From assembly GCA_000469685.2 (NCBI GenBank), contig LS997567.1:4853374-4917373 (forward strand): 64,000 nucleotides of DNA, written 5' to 3'. Of the stretch, positions 1-13,001 are shown piece by piece. The translations under genes and the position numbers were made by a program. This stretch comes from Haemonchus contortus. Lineage: Eukaryota; Nematoda; Chromadorea; Rhabditida; Trichostrongylidae. The notes under the pieces are model-generated. The model had not been told where the DNA came from. It saw nothing but the letters and a program-made list of their open reading frames with translations, and ran no database searches. Every line of letters starts with the position of its first letter. Position 1 is the first letter of the stretch.

Positions 1-660
1 AAGACTTCTGAAAAGCGCTACGGAAAAGGAATGCTCTTGAACATATGGTCTCCTTAGTCAAGGACATGTACGATGGCTCTACGACAGCAACACGCACCCT
101 ATACGGCCAAACCGGAGCAACAGTGTCACTGTTGGGTTACACTAGTTATCAGCTCTGAGCCCGTTCCTTTTTCTGCTTAAAAAGGACGTCATCGCAGAAG
201 GAACTCATGGGTGGACCGCTGAAACCATCCTCTACGCTAATGACATCGCTCTGATAGCAGTTAACAAAGAAGAACTCCAGGGCAAGCTGCAGAAATGGCA
301 GAAAGTCCTGGCGGAGAACGGGCTCGGCTGAAAGTGAAGTAGACCGAGTTCCTCAGCTCCAGGAGGGCACTGAGTCAATCGTCGGCGGTCTCGGGGAGGG
401 CGTCGATATGGTTCAGGATCCCGACACCTGGAGAGTGATGCAGCCTCTGATGGAGACGTGGACCGGGCCACAAAAGTCAGAATAATCGCGGCATGGAAGA
501 AGTGAAGGGAGTCCGTCGGTACCCTCTGCCACTGTTGGTACTCCAGAACGCTAAAAGGAAAAGTGACCAGGGGTCCGTGATCTTCCCCCCGAAAGTGGCG
601 TCGCGCACGTCGCACCCACCGCGTATCGCAGGACTGCGATGGGAGATTGGAGCGCACAGT
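1..660 (+). pseudogene. RTE-type non-LTR retrotransposon, reverse transcriptase fragment
   Basis: This is decayed reverse transcriptase of an RTE-like retrotransposon, truncated by the window edge. The frames give KDMYDGSTTATRTLYGQTGA near 60-120, then a SALSPFLFLL-like block near 150-175. The catalytic core follows at 233-244, where the usual YADD reads YAND (LYANDIALIA), then KEELQGKLQKWQKVLAENGL. The frame breaks after about 330 and resumes near 415-530 with a YLGS..., then KVRIIAAWKK pattern typical of the RT-thumb region. The changed aspartate, stops and frameshifts make it non-functional. The order of blocks matches RTE/Bov-B-like elements common in nematodes. It continues at 862-1385 after about 200 nt of unrelated sequence. 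Confidence 0.75.
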
Positions 661-861
661 TTGTGAAGTAGGGAGTCCCTTATTTATTCAAATTGGCTGA
701 CTGCTCTTTTCAATTCCGATGCGATCTTGATCGAAGCTCATATAGGAGTCATTCTAATTAAAGAAAGTCTAATAATCAGAAAAACGAAAAAGAAACAGGC
801 GAAAAACGATCCAATCTAGTAAAAAAGAAAAGCAATCACCGAAAAATTTGCGTCCTATCGA

Positions 862-1385
862 TTGGCGGGGAGGCGGGGTGTGTACGGTAGCTGCAATGAC
901 ATTGGCCGCATGCCGCAAGGGAGAATGCCGCAATCGGGGAGAAGTTCCGTTACCCAGGTGTGTCGAACAGTGGTAAGGCTCACGATGCTCTACGGCAGCG
1001 AATGTCGGCCGGTGAATAGGAACAATGACAAGCAGCCCAACTCCGCGGAACAAGAAAGGGCTTGCGGTTGGACGCGACTGGGTCGAATCGGAAATGAAGA
1101 CGTCAGGGCGGTTATGCAAACAGCTCCAGTTCAACTGAAGATGAGAGAGCAGCGCCTGCGATGGTTCATGTAGTGAGAAAACCACAGAATCATCCGATCA
1201 GGGTGGCAGTGGAGTTCGAAGCTCAGGGTAAGCGACCACTAAGAGCCACAAAGAAGAGATGGCGGGACGTGATCAAGAAGGACCTCGCCAAAGCTAAAAC
1301 AATGGCAGAAGAGGCCGTATATAGACAGAAGTGGAGACGGTTGAGAAGTACAGCGGACCCTGCGACGGCGCGGGATCAACGCTAG
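862..1385 (+). pseudogene. RTE retrotransposon, C-terminal part of the polyprotein
   Basis: Two overlapping plus-strand frames (862-1173 and 1161-1385) read as the C-terminal domain of an RTE polyprotein. They contain LYGSECRPV, then GWTRLGRIGNEDVRAVMQTA, LKMREQRLRWF, and after a small frameshift at about 1165 KKRWRDVIKKDLAKAK and WRRLRSTADPATARD before a TAG stop. This block order (MLYGSECW, REQRLRWFGH, KKRWxDxIKxDL, DPATxRDKR) is the usual end of nematode RTE elements. A purine-rich GAAGAAGAAG stretch follows the stop. About 200 nt of AT-rich sequence (660-860) interrupts the element relative to the RT part. Confidence 0.8.
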
Positions 1386-1509
1386 GGAGAGGAAGAAGAA
1401 GAAATGGGTCTATCAAACATGGCACGCGCTACCTAGTGCAAAAATTTGATCCTTCCACGTGGCTCCGAGGGCGTCTTGTAATCCCACACGAGTCAAGCAC
1501 AGAGATGAA

Positions 1510-1552
1510 CCTGCATTCGTCACAATGGGGAGCCCATTGTGACGAATGCAGG
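1510..1552. repeat. Perfect 20-bp inverted repeat with 3-nt loop
   Basis: The arm at 1510-1529 (CCTGCATTCGTCACAATGGG) is exactly reverse-complemented at 1533-1552 around a GAG loop. It lies about 125 nt after the RTE stop codon and belongs to no recognised gene. It could be the core of a foldback MITE or a relic of tail-to-tail duplication. The pairing is seen directly; the function is unknown. Confidence 0.85.
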
Positions 1553-2149
1553 CTCTAGTACTTCTACGTTATCTGATCAAACCATTTCTACTGCTTGATC
1601 TCCAGCAACATCACATGTGAATCATTCAGTTGGATTGGTCAGAGTCAGCTACCCACTGCATTTCAACCTCTTTGGCTGAATCGCTTCAGCTATTTCCATT
1701 CAGAATGATGAGAAATTCAGCTGTTAGATCGATTTGTGATCATCGGTGATACCCGGTGAGAGTTAAGAAACAGGAGCACTTCTCGGAGCGCATACAGAAT
1801 AAATAGTTTGATGTGCGAATAAAATCAGATGCGACCTGGCAATTGGAAAGTCTTCAAGCTAGAATACAGAATAGAACTCCTACTGCTATAGCATCACAAT
1901 GGTACTGGAAAGGTTCATTCCCACCTTTTTGCACGCTTATTTAATCAGGTTTCATCGAAGAGGAGAACCAACGCAGATCTAACCGCACCATCCCATAGCA
2001 GCGGAAAGTAGTCTTCGTATAGGGTAACCGTGATTGACAGAGCACGTTCACCATCTAACTATTAGCTTGATGCATAATTATTGCGGATCTTTTTCAGCAA
2101 ATTTGATTTGAAGAAACGATAGAAATATCTAGTAAAGACATGTCAAATA

Positions 2150-3403
2150 TTAGGTTGAGTAAAAAGTTTTGATCGGTTTTTCATCTTTATTTCAAAAAGT
2201 CTTATTTTCATTAAAAGAGGATCTCAATTAGTAATATAGTCTCCAGAGTGGTCCACAACATATGTCCAGCGATCCACCAGTTTTTCGATTCCTGAAGCCC
2301 AGAACTGTGGCGGCCGCGATTCGAAAAAGCTGGAAATCTCAGTTTCGAGTTCCCAGCGATCATCGAATTTTCTGTCGCGAAGATGATGCTTTGAAGCAGG
2401 AAAAATATGGTAATCGGACGAAGCAAGATCTGGCGGATAAGGAGGATGGGGTAGCACTTCCCATCCAAGTTCGGCAATTTTCTGACGAGACAATTTCTCA
2501 ACATGCGGTCGAGCGTTGTCATGAAGACGACAAACATTTCTTTGCTGCGGACGCTTCCTTCAAATGACGTCGGCCACACTTTGTAGCTGAGAAGCGTGTA
2601 TCTCGGCGGTTACGGTGGTACCCTCAGGCAGTAATTCGAAATGGAGCATGACTTGAGAATTCCACCAACAATACAGCAAAACCTTCCTTTGATGTTGTCC
2701 ATTTCTCGGCTGTCTTGGAAGTGGTTCCTCATTAGGCATCCATTGGCGATGTCGCTTATGGTTCACATGAAGGACCCAGCTGTAGTCTCCAGTAATGATC
2801 CTCCTGCGAAAGTCTATCCTATGTCGACGAAGAAGCAAAGAAGATCACGCACTGACCCGTGATGCTTTGTTCGAGTAGCTCGAACCGTGAGGCACCCATC
2901 TTGGGAGTATATCTCCGTAGCCGGGGCCATGGAGATTGTTGACGATAGTCTTCTGGCTGCACCCTAGTGCCGTCGACAAATCGCGAGTAGTAGCATTTGG
3001 CTTCTCCATTAGAGCAGTGCGCAAAGTTCCGTCATTCAAGGCAGGAGGACGTCCAGTACGACGTTGGCCTTCGAACAAAATATTGCCCGAACGAATTTGT
3101 CAATACCAACGATATACCGTGGGTTGAGACACGATGTCTTCTCTGAATGCACAACAGATATTTGCGTCAGCCGACGATGGATTTTGGCCTTGCAGGAATT
3201 CGTAAAAGATGATTGCTCCCAGACAGCTTCGGTTGACAGGGGTCATTATTGCGAAACATTTGCAAGGACATGCTTATATATGCCCCCACAGTGCAGGTCC
3301 GGGAACCATCTACCACGACCTATTACGAAATCCTTCCCAGTGATCCTACGAAAGAGTCAAGAGAAGGATGAAAATTCCGATCAAAACTTTTTACTCAACC
3401 TAA
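2150..3403 (-). mobile_element. mariner-family DNA transposon with intact terminal inverted repeats
   Basis: A 1254-bp element is bounded by perfect 27-bp inverted repeats at 2150-2176 (beginning TTAGGTTGAGTAAAAAGTTT) and 3377-3403, each flanked by a TA dinucleotide (2148-2149 and 3404-3405), as expected for mariner integration. The transposase inside is on the minus strand and is interrupted. Ends this well preserved around a broken gene suggest a fairly young insertion, or one that could still be mobilised in trans. Confidence 0.93.
2224..3330 (-). pseudogene. mariner transposase, frameshifted and with stops
   Basis: Reading right to left, the N-terminal helix-turn-helix region gives FYEFLQGQNPSSADANICCA and TVYRWYWQIRSG. 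It is followed by RTGRPPALNDGTLRTAL and a second HTH-like block, DLSTALGCSQKTIVNNLHG. The catalytic region follows: RIITGDYSWVLHVNHKR near 2750-2800 (GDESW in active enzymes), then a region with WWNSQVMLHFELLPEGTTV. The C-terminal part has NARPHVEKL and PHPPYPPDLASSDYHIFP, carrying the last aspartate of the D,D34D triad, and ends KLVDRWTYVVDHSGDYITN. The blocks sit in several frames, so no full protein is encoded. It is a mariner-class transposase relic, probably about 340 residues originally. Confidence 0.88.
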
Positions 3404-3405
3404 TA

Positions 3406-6400
3406 ATTGCCCCCAAGCATATCCACCATCCACATCGAGCACTGCTTCCCATTTGCTATGCGGTCGGTTCCCTCAGGCGGAGAAGTTTCGATTCTTGGAG
3501 GCGATCACGCCTTGACGTTGGACATCAAGCCATCCACTTCGTCGGAAGTTCTGTTCGTTAACCAATTTTTCAACGGGCGATAAACGTGATAATCCATAGG
3601 AGTTCCTGTTGGTGATTAGGGCGAACGTAGAAGCAGATTCCATTCCTTATTCGGCTTTGGCTGACTGTTAATTATAAGACCGCAATAGTTATGCATCAAT
3701 CTAATACCTCTTCAGGGCTTGGATGGGCAGAGCCCTTTTGGAGACGGCTGTAGGTTGAGGCTGTCCACTTTTTCTTGGGGATTATATTCTAGACATTTCT
3801 TGATGAGGATCGACCAGTTCCAGAAGATAATGTGTTGTTCAAAATCGCTTTTCGTCATTACATTTCAAGAATAGGTGAAAGTGTCGACGCAAACGACAAA
3901 TTTTGGGGGTATCCAAGTAGGGCTCGAAGCTACATCAGTGGGTAGGGGGATGTGCGGTTGGTTCGGCCTGGATTGCCCTTTTCGGTGGGAACTATTAAAC
4001 ATGAATGTTTGCAGCAAAGGTAAAAGGAGTCCATATGTACATCACCAAGGGATAGCATTCGTCAGCCGGAGTCACCTTCTGTCATCTAATTCAGATGATT
4101 ACCGATTTGCTGATTCTAATTAGGTTTTCTCTTGTATTCACGTTATTTATTCGGACTGAACTCTCAAGAACGCTTGTGTTCCCTACCATCAGGTCTTGGT
4201 GATAATGACAATGATCACAAATTGATCCCTTTTTCGATTAATTCGGATAGAAATTGTTGTTAGCTGGTAAAATAATCCGAGATAAGGTCACCGGACGTGA
4301 CCGATCCTACTGCACCTTTCTCCTCACGTAGATATAGTGAAGGTGTCCACTGTGAGATAATTGCCCTGTAAGGAAGCTATCATTGCCACTGTTACGTGTC
4401 ATGTAGTGGTGCTTCGAACCTTCCTTGGATCCCTTGCGAATTTATAAGTAGCTTCGATTAATCCGAATTTTCAGAAGGATGCACATTCCTATCATATGAG
4501 AGTCGGTTGATATTAGATAAGATAAGTTCTCTAAAACTGTGATTGAGCAAAACTATAAAAAGCAAGCCTGGGTAAACATGAAGTCGCATATTTATCCAAA
4601 CAAGTTACCGTACCCTTCGTTTCAGGATCAGTCTAAAACGTACAGGTTATATCTTTCTCCCCGTTATGATTAATCAGTTATTATAGAGATTGAAACCTTT
4701 TTCGCTTGAGAGTATTACAAGGACGGGTTAGCATCAAATGTTTCTGCAACCATAAGAAACTTCAGATTCTTGGCGCATCCCGGAAAATATTTTGAAATAC
4801 CTGGCGTTTTTTATTACTCGAAGTGCAAGGACGTCTTTGATAACAGAGCAATCACTACGTGTTTACCAAAAATATTGTGATGTGGAATTCTGATAGCCAA
4901 TTTTTTATGTGTAAGGAGATTGCCCAGGACCGACTCTGTTTACACTAGTGAACCAGTGCGGGCATTTATTGACTGTGTAACGTGAGATATTGACTTTGGG
5001 AATTTGTCAAAATATAATTTATTTATATGATCCGTAATCCTTTTTACACTCGATGTCTTATTCTAGATGGAAAGTAGGTTGAGCTCGTACTTCTGTGATT
5101 CTCACTAAAAGCACAGTTCACCATGATTTTGGGGTGTCTAGTTTAGGACAAATAATAGAAGTAATAGTTCGCGGCGGTGCTAAAGTGGTGAAGGAAACGC
5201 GAATATCGGCGTATTCAGGGGAATGTAAGGCCTAAAGTACAATAAAATAAGGAGTGGAACGAGAATGTGGCGACAAAAGCTGCATGGAAGGATATTTGGA
5301 CGAGTTCTCCAGATTTATGTGCCATTGCGTACAGCTGGCTACAGTAAGCTGCCTGCGAGGAATGCGTCCATGCCGGTGCGAACGGTGCAACCTCCTACGA
5401 AGCCGTGAGAATTCTTCCTCCTTTAGGTGTTTTGCGAAGCCGGTTTAGGGACCCTTGCTACAGACTATCTGGCTGTTTTCGACCCAAAAACCTCTTTTGT
5501 GCTATCCATGAGAGTCTCAGGTTTATCCCAGAGAAAAATCACACAAACAATTTTCACTATGAACTGAGCCTTCAAGAGTTTTGTGTCTGGTTCTATAGGG
5601 TCAAAGTGATCCGTAATATGCAGATAGTTCCGCCAAATCTCTGGGACTATAATGTACTTTTTCGAAAAACGTCCTCCCCTACAGTTCAGTAATAGGGTTA
5701 ACTAAGAGTGTGTTTGTAAGCGTAAGAGTTTTCAGAGTTTGATTGTAAGAGTATGAATGTAAGAGTCCGGCCAGTAAAATCAAATAACAAAGCTGCTCTC
5801 CGAGACAAGGTTCCCACAAGTTGTTTAAAAAAATTGATGACGTGGTCGAAGCCGAACAGATGGCGCTGTTCAGAAGGTGCTTCTTCCAGAATCACTAGAC
5901 TTGAATGAATCTCAATTCAAGTAATGTCATACGAAGTCAATTTACTGCCAAGGCCATGTCTCTGACTTCATAGAACAGACTTCACTGGATAGGAGAAATT
6001 TCTAACAGTCATTCTGTACGGTAACGTTCCCTTGCTCCTGAGACGCTCTGTTTCTACGAAGTTATCATCTGAGTGATTTGGAAGCTGAAGTTTAACAACA
6101 GGCCTATCGACTTCCATCCTCACTTCTGAAGCACGAATGGGATGAAGCGCAATCTCAAAGTAGCATCAGACCTTGTCATTCTCATACATAGATATATAGT
6201 GCAAAGGAAGTCGGAGATTCGGACAAGTGAAGATCATCTAGCGTGCGGGATATGGGGTTTTTTCATCGTCTCGGCATAGTACATAGTTACCAGCCTTCTT
6301 AATCCTAGGGTCTATGGAAAGTATGTGCTCAAGATCTGGATCTTTTGTATACGCACGGAATATCCGTATCTTGCGATATCGCAGTCGGTTCACTCAATCG

Positions 6401-9400
6401 AGGCTCGTCTTCAACCTCTTGTTCTGGGCTCAGAAGCTTTATAGCTAGGCGCTCACAGAACCACTTATGAAGGACTGCAAGACCAATGGTTGACAGCAGC
6501 TTTGATAGCTCAGCAACGAAGTGGCTGGATTCGAACTCGAGTAGAAGTACGTGTCGGGTATGAGGAGACAGTTTGGTCTTTTGGGCTTCGAACAAGCAAG
6601 GAAGGGTTATCTGAGCAAGTCATGCGCATTCAAAACGAAAGTGTCCTCATCCAGCGATTTCATGAGAACTTCCAGAACCTTCCAAAAAAACTAGAGTATC
6701 ACGAAATTTGCGCAAGGTGCTTCTGGAACGACCCAACAGAGATGCATAGGAAAGCGAAAATATATTTTTCGGTCCTCTTCCTTACAAGGTCTCTAAAACG
6801 ATGCAGAATCTGTTCCCAAAGAGAGAGAGGGATATGGCATTACTAGGTCCGGGCGGGTACTTCATCGAGTGGACGTAAAAAAGTGGTAAGCAGCACTCCG
6901 ATATTACACGCATGATCGTTGGATCGAATTCGATTGCTAGGTTACCCAAAGCTGAGCCTTACACCTGAAGCGGTGCTTCGTCACTGAGGTCCTTCAGAAG
7001 ATTGAAATTTCACTTCGACGACTCCACTCAGCCTTTGTGGTTCCTAAATACCTCCATACAATGGATACCGAGACTATAAGTATGGTCTGTGTGTGAGAGA
7101 TGGCTTTAGAAGGACGAAAGGGGAACTCCAGAATTCTCATACCAGTTATGTATCTAAAATCACAACACGCTCATCAGTGAAGTTCTAGTCTCCCAAATTA
7201 TACCGTCAAACTGCAAGTAGCAGTAGAAGAGTAAATCTTCGAAACCCTCTTCGTGTATGTTGATGACGACACGTTCTGAATGGAAGACCAGTTTTACATC
7301 ATTTAACGAGCGCTTGAGGATTTCATTCAGCTTGTTTTTTCCCATCTCAGGGGAGGGCATAAAGAATTGTTTCGCGGAAAATGAAGAAATTCCCTACCAC
7401 TTGTGGAAATTTGCAGCGCGTTCGTTCAAAAACCAGTCGTTTGCAAATTCTTTGTGACAATGTGAGACGCGCGGGCGTAATTCAGTCCCCAAGATGACTT
7501 CCTGGGTGTCACCAATTGGGGAAGCCAAGTGGACGCAAACCGCTACTATCTGTTTGGCGATGGGTTCGGCGTCTTCATTTCCTTCTTAGGCGCAACCCAA
7601 TCCATTGTCAACACTACACAGCCAAACAGCGGGGCCACACATATTCACGCCATCAACGGGACGAAATGGTCATGATGGCGAGCGAGACATCGTTAGCCAT
7701 TGCAGCAGCCCTCATCTCTCGATGCCGTCATTCTGCCTCGTTCCCCTCCCCTTGACGACCCTCACAACCCTTTCTCAACTATCAACTGACACACTCATTA
7801 ACACATTCGGTTACACGTTACGAAGACGTTATGTACACAAACAAACACATTTCGCCCCCACATGTTCCTCTATGGATGGCGTCAATATGAAATGTGGACA
7901 GCCAGCCAGCCGTCTGTTGCCGATTATTCAGAGATTATTCATCAGACTTTATTCGGAAAAGTATAGAATTGTTAACAGCAGGCCTACTGCCTTAGTCATC
8001 ATTTCGCTGTGAAGAAAAAGAAAGCCGGTTTCGAATTCGAAACAGATGGCAGAATGTTTCTCTCGAAGTTTTCCTGTAAAGAAAACCCAACGACAATACT
8101 CGTTCGTTTCGATTTCGAACACTAACATATGTCAGGAATGACAAAACCGAAACAGTTAGTTTCCCCTGCAACAGAAACCATTTCTGGATGAGTTTTCATT
8201 TGAAAGGACAGCAAAGGAATGGATCGTTACGAATCGTGAAGGTGAATGACAGCAATGATTCCTCTGTTTGAACACCTACAGTGTGGCCTGTAAGGACCAG
8301 CCGATGTTAGTTTCGGTGGCTTGCTCCAGCAGGTGAACGAAGTCCCAATGATTCTTAAGCTCAATGAACCAGAAAGAGGGGGGAGTTAAACCTGGACAAG
8401 GCAAGGGGTAGTGGGACTTCTGGCCAGTGCCTCATTTTGCTTGTAAAAGCCAATTTACTAACATCAAATGACCATTGCAAGCGATGTAGCTGGGCTGCCA
8501 TCCGTTCGGGTCAGGCGCGTAACACGAGCGCACGAATAAACAAATAAATAAAAGTCGCGTGTTCCGAATCCACTAGAGGAGTTGAAAATCACTCTGAAAG
8601 ATTGGAAGTCGGTCTTCTGGAAGAATTTCTCTACAGTAGGTCGTTTCGAGGATCTCCTTAGAAAACTCAGTGCTACTGTAGAGATACTTCTTTGAAGGCG
8701 TACAAAAGGGGCTCTTGAGAGCAGCCAAAGATGGGAATATCATTCTTGATCCCGATATTCCCGCTTTGTTGAGCCTTCCGAACTCTTTAGTGCCTTCCGT
8801 AGGTGGAGTAGTGGCTTCTTTTTTAGCAAAGAAACTAGGAGCTATGTAGTGAAGGTTGGGGCATGTTCAAGGTGATGTTTTACTTTTGTGGAGGAGTTTT
8901 CGATAAAATGGTGAATAGCGGTTGAATTCCTGAAAAAAATGAACATCTATATTTTTATTTTAAATGAAACAGTCTCATTCAGGCAAATGTGCTCGGTGCT
9001 TTCTTTTTCCCCATGTGCAGTATACTTTTGTTGGTATGAAGTCATTTTGCAATGACCTTGCATCGGCACGTTACTCAGAAAGTGCCGTTTCACACGTTTG
9101 GTCCATCTGGAACGCAATAGTTTTTCTATGGATCTGTTTCGGACGAGTCTGAATCAGTTCCGTAGAAAAACTCCGTCCTTTGATTGTTTGGATTGCAGAG
9201 ATTTTGCACCTAAACTTTCACTTTTACATAATTCCCATAAATGCATGGCAGACTATCCTCCAATCATAAGTACTGGTATGATATGATTCGATTTGTTTCA
9301 GATTCCCGTTTCAATAAGCTTAGCAACTCTAACCAACTAACATTTGTTGTGTATGCGTATACGGTACTTTAAAGTGTTACTGGTAAAAACGCAAATATCT

Positions 9401-11640
9401 AGAGGTAGGGAAGCGATAGGGGAGAGAAGAGAGGTGGTTGAAGCAGGCGAGGGCCAAGTCTTCAGTGAGGGCTTCAGTAAGAATGAATCCGTCAGAGAGT
9501 TGATCAATTGTTCCTAGAGTGTTTTACTTCTGCTTGGCATCAGCAGAACCAATCGATCGGGAGTAACTAGTAACTAAGGTTTTGTTACTATTTTCGGCCC
9601 TGGTTGTGATGGTTCTTCTGTATGTACGGTAATGCCTCTGAAGGGCCACCTTGGGCCACTCCTCTGAGAGGTGCCCGTTTATTTGAGAAATCGACAGTCG
9701 GCCTATGAGCCAAGGCCCTAAAATGCCTATTTTGAAAGATGGTTCGGGTGAAATTTGTAAACCTGAACAGGTTAATTCATAAATGTGTCTTGGCCATTGG
9801 CGAAAGAATGATGCCATCTCACAGCTGACAATGTCACCCGTCAAGAAGCTGCTGGTGGTCCAGCGCTATCAGCAAACTGCATCTGAGCTCTCAGAGCGCC
9901 GCTTATCTATCATTCTGTCTCAATCCTTGGAGAGCACTCGAACTCTGAGCTAAGACGAAGCCAATGCCATGCCCTACGTGATACGCACTACACATCTCAA
10001 CTTATGAATCGGCACTGAATCTTATACGGAGAGTGATTACTACTTAAAAACCAGTACTATTATGTCAAGTAGGGCTCTGTGACCAGAAAACGAGTGGTTT
10101 CACTTTATACATTACTGTCGGGGTTGTTTGAGCAGCGTTCAGAATTCACATTAAAAGGACTCATATTCACAATTGCTTTTTACAAAGCAAGTGGAAAGGC
10201 ATTAGTTAGGTCGACACACCCACACAAACAAGTTCGGTGGCTTTTACTGAATGAGAATTCACTAGTAAGTTAGGCGCTAGGCTGTTCTGCTCGTTCATAT
10301 TGAATCCGTAATAGTATAGTTTAAAAAAAAAACCGAACAAGTTGTTTTCCAAGTGTATTTTGTCGAGCAGGGTACCCACTGCTATCATCAACCAAGCTCC
10401 GCCTATTCTTCAAATTCCTCCCATACTATAATTGCCAGAACTACTTTTGGGTGATTTGTATTCAATCATTTTCCCCATCTTACTCGAAGAAACGACTTGA
10501 GATGAATGAGTGGGCGGAGCTACCTGTGCTGAGCCATTCTTTCTATTGGTGGAAGCCTTCCTTGTATTTGATAGATGTCTCAAAAGAGTCTGACACCATA
10601 TACCAGCCCATGAACCAGTTGTAGGTTAAGCTTCCGAGAGTACGCATAGTAAGTATGACTGGTTATCGTTTTTGTAGAAGAAAGGCTCGAAAGCCTCGTA
10701 GAAATGGAAGGTGGTATTAAAGATGTGAGTGTTCAACTAAGAACAGTCTGTATAGAGACGGCAGGAAGATCTTGGAAGCCTAAGGATCATCTCTGGAGAA
10801 GTCTAGCTAAACGATTCTTCGAGTTTGGTTTGTTTCCGAAGCTTTTCACGACCGATTTGTGAATTTCCATAGCTGTACAGTGATCATTGCAAAAAATCTG
10901 AACAGATGAAGCTTCTGAATAATGTACCCTGTCCATGTTTCACGTCGGGGGTGGGATCTTCATATGGTGACATTCGAATGATTAATTTATGACTGGAAAT
11001 GAGAATTGACAAGCGGTTAAATGAAAAACTGTGGAATAGGGCAGAAAATGTGTTAAGACCGGCTGATGGCAATGTAAGGGGCATAAGCCGACGTTTAGTT
11101 GGCCCTCATTCAGATGATGGAAATTTTCTTTCTTTTTTGCTCCATTTTGTGTTTTTTGAAAAATTTCAAAGTGTCCTCCTTTTTGTGCATTTTCCGTGTA
11201 AGGTTCAACACTTTGTGACTCGTTGTCGGGATTTTTTTCATTATGTAGGCTGTATTTTACAAAATTATACCTTTATCAGCTCTCTTATCAGCTGAAAACA
11301 CAAATGCACTTATAGTATCAATGTAGATTGCTTTTAGTGAGGAATCAATCTGCCCTCAAATTTAGTTGAAAATTGATGCGTGGCGTATACCGCAGTGTAG
11401 ATTGGCACAGTGAGGTTTACACCTGAAGTTTTAGCTAGCAGTTAGCTAGGAAACAAGCTTGAAATGTGCAACAGTATATGTGTTACTAGTCCCAATAGTC
11501 CGCACTGTGTTGTGCAGAATGATATCGATTCAGAGAACCGGGGTGTCGCGCTGCGACCGTACGCGTCTTGGCATGCATCTGCTGTTTACTCTATTGTGTG
11601 AAGTGTGCTCCTAATTTATGATTTTTTTTTCATTGCATTG
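3406..11640. other. Gene-poor stretch between the mariner element and muscleblind
   Basis: No exon set with sensible splice sites and consistent phases was found here. Open frames are short, lack recognisable motifs and overlap on both strands. Contents noted are a diverged dispersed repeat at 5251-5470 (second copy at 49960-50180), an AT-rich intergenic block near 4500-5200, and weak frames at 6329-6846 and 7160-7360 whose origin (possibly old retroelement) could not be established. Confidence 0.5.
5251..5470 (+). repeat. Dispersed repeat, copy 1 of 2
   Basis: This segment resembles 49960-50180 in the same orientation. Shared anchors in order are a GACAAAA..TGCA.GGAAGG start, TTTGGAC, a TGTG.GCCA.TGC.TACAGCTGG.TACAGTA core, GCGTCC, GGTGCAACC.CTAC, and a GTGAAAACTC/GTGAGAATTC tail. 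The overall match is moderate (about two thirds of positions by eye). The apparent 64-codon open frame (5254-5448) is part of this repeat and is not a gene. Confidence 0.6.
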
Positions 11641-11689
11641 CTGAATTGAGTACGATGTGTAAGTGAAAGAAATTTAGTTCATGTAGAAT

Positions 11690-11695
11690 TTTATT
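11690..11695 (-). terminator. Candidate poly(A) signal for muscleblind
   Basis: Plus-strand TTTATT is AATAAA on the minus strand. It is the first canonical hexamer downstream of the predicted muscleblind stop. Use of this site is inferred. Confidence 0.45.
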
Positions 11696-12845
11696 ATTAA
11701 TATCGATAACCTAAAACACAGTGAATCATATCGACTATGTATAAAAACCATAGGGTTTGGAACAAATGTCAAAGAATACAACAATTCGACTTCATTTTCG
11801 AATGAAGTGATGATGATGAATAAAATTAAAGAAGTCGAAAAAAAGGGGGATGGGGGAAGATTGTGGAAGAGGAACTCTGTGTGTTTTTTCTGTTTAAAAA
11901 TGTAAAGCAGTTCCAACGTTTTACGTTTGTAAATCAAACAACATCAAACTTCGTTGCAGGAAACGCTCATCATTAAACTCAATAATGAAAAATCAAAAAA
12001 ACAAAAAAAAAAACTGAGAAAAAAAACACATAACTCATTCATACAAAACAGATATAGGTTTGGAACAAGTGCTGTATGAGTGTGTATGCATTTGGGTCGT
12101 AGACCTGACAACTCTATACGGTATCGCACTCAAACAATCAAACTAGACTTGAAACAATGAACTCGGATTTCGAAGGAGGACGGGGAGATGTATGAGAGAG
12201 AATGAGAAGAGAGCGCTTGTCTCTATAGACGGGGATCTGTCTATGTATGTATCTGTGTATTAGTAAGAATGGATCGGATCTCCCTTACCCGCTGCGGAAA
12301 CAGTTAGCGCGGATGCACTCGATGACATATAAAACGGTAAAACAGTCTAAGAATGACACTGTACGTAATGAAAAATGAATAGGAAAAATATATGTGAGAA
12401 AGAGAAGAAAGTAGGGAAAGAAATAATAATAAAACACAAATATGGAAATAAAAAAATAAAAAAATAATTCAAAATTAGAACTTAGCAAGCCGTCACAGAC
12501 AGCAAAGCCACGGACGTAGGCCAAGCCCCACGGCGCCCGACTAGAAAACCCGTGCGAGACGAGCACCGACCGAACGAGATCATCCATCAAAGCGTGAAAC
12601 GAGGCTCCGCGGCAAGAGAGAGAAGTGTGTGGAGTAGTAAAGTGGTTGAGGAGGGTGGTTTCAAACAAGGTTCGCGGTGGTGTTGGTGTTGATGGTGGAT
12701 GTGATGATGTAAAATTTTAGGAGCGCGTCAGCAATTTTTCCTATAGATTTGAGAAGGATAAGTATAAGCTGATAGCGGTTTTATACATTGGCTACACCAA
12801 GCGAAAAATCACCGTTGAGGATCACAGTGGACGGCGGAACGACGG

Positions 12846-12910
12846 GGTATGGTGGTGGTGGTTGTGGTGGTTGTGGTTGTGGTGGTGGTGGTGACGATGG
12901 TGTTGGTGGT
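12846..12910. repeat. TGG/CCA-rich microsatellite in the muscleblind 3'UTR
   Basis: Imperfect TGG and TTGTGG units run through this interval; on the transcribed strand they read CCA/CAA-rich. They give misleading open frames rich in Pro/Gln or Thr on the minus strand. The tract sits about 90-160 nt after the stop codon. Confidence 0.8.
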
Positions 12911-13001
12911 TGGTGGCTGAGTTTGGTGGTGGCTGATTGGCTGATGATGGCTGTATGACCATAGTGCAACCGGCGGCACCGACCGAACACACAATTCCGG
13001 T

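Larger units (their letters stand above)
11690..13001 (-). other. Predicted 3'UTR of muscleblind
   Basis: This minus-strand sequence follows the TAG at 13002-13004. It is AT-rich, has no downstream coding signal, and its first canonical AATAAA on the minus strand is at 11690-11695. That predicts a 3'UTR of about 1.3 kb. It contains a CCA-rich tract (plus-strand TGG repeats, 12846-12910) and long T-rich runs on the sense strand (plus-strand A-rich, about 11985-12030 and 12410-12475). The end point is inferred from the signal alone. Confidence 0.5.

Noticed and set aside
6329..6846. Overlapping protein-like frames on both strands
   Set aside because: No recognisable domain, splice context or second copy. 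Could be old retroelement, but unsupported.
7160..7360. Frame resembling the linker region of Penelope-like elements
   Set aside because: The resemblance is vague and no reverse transcriptase or GIY-YIG motif could be found nearby.
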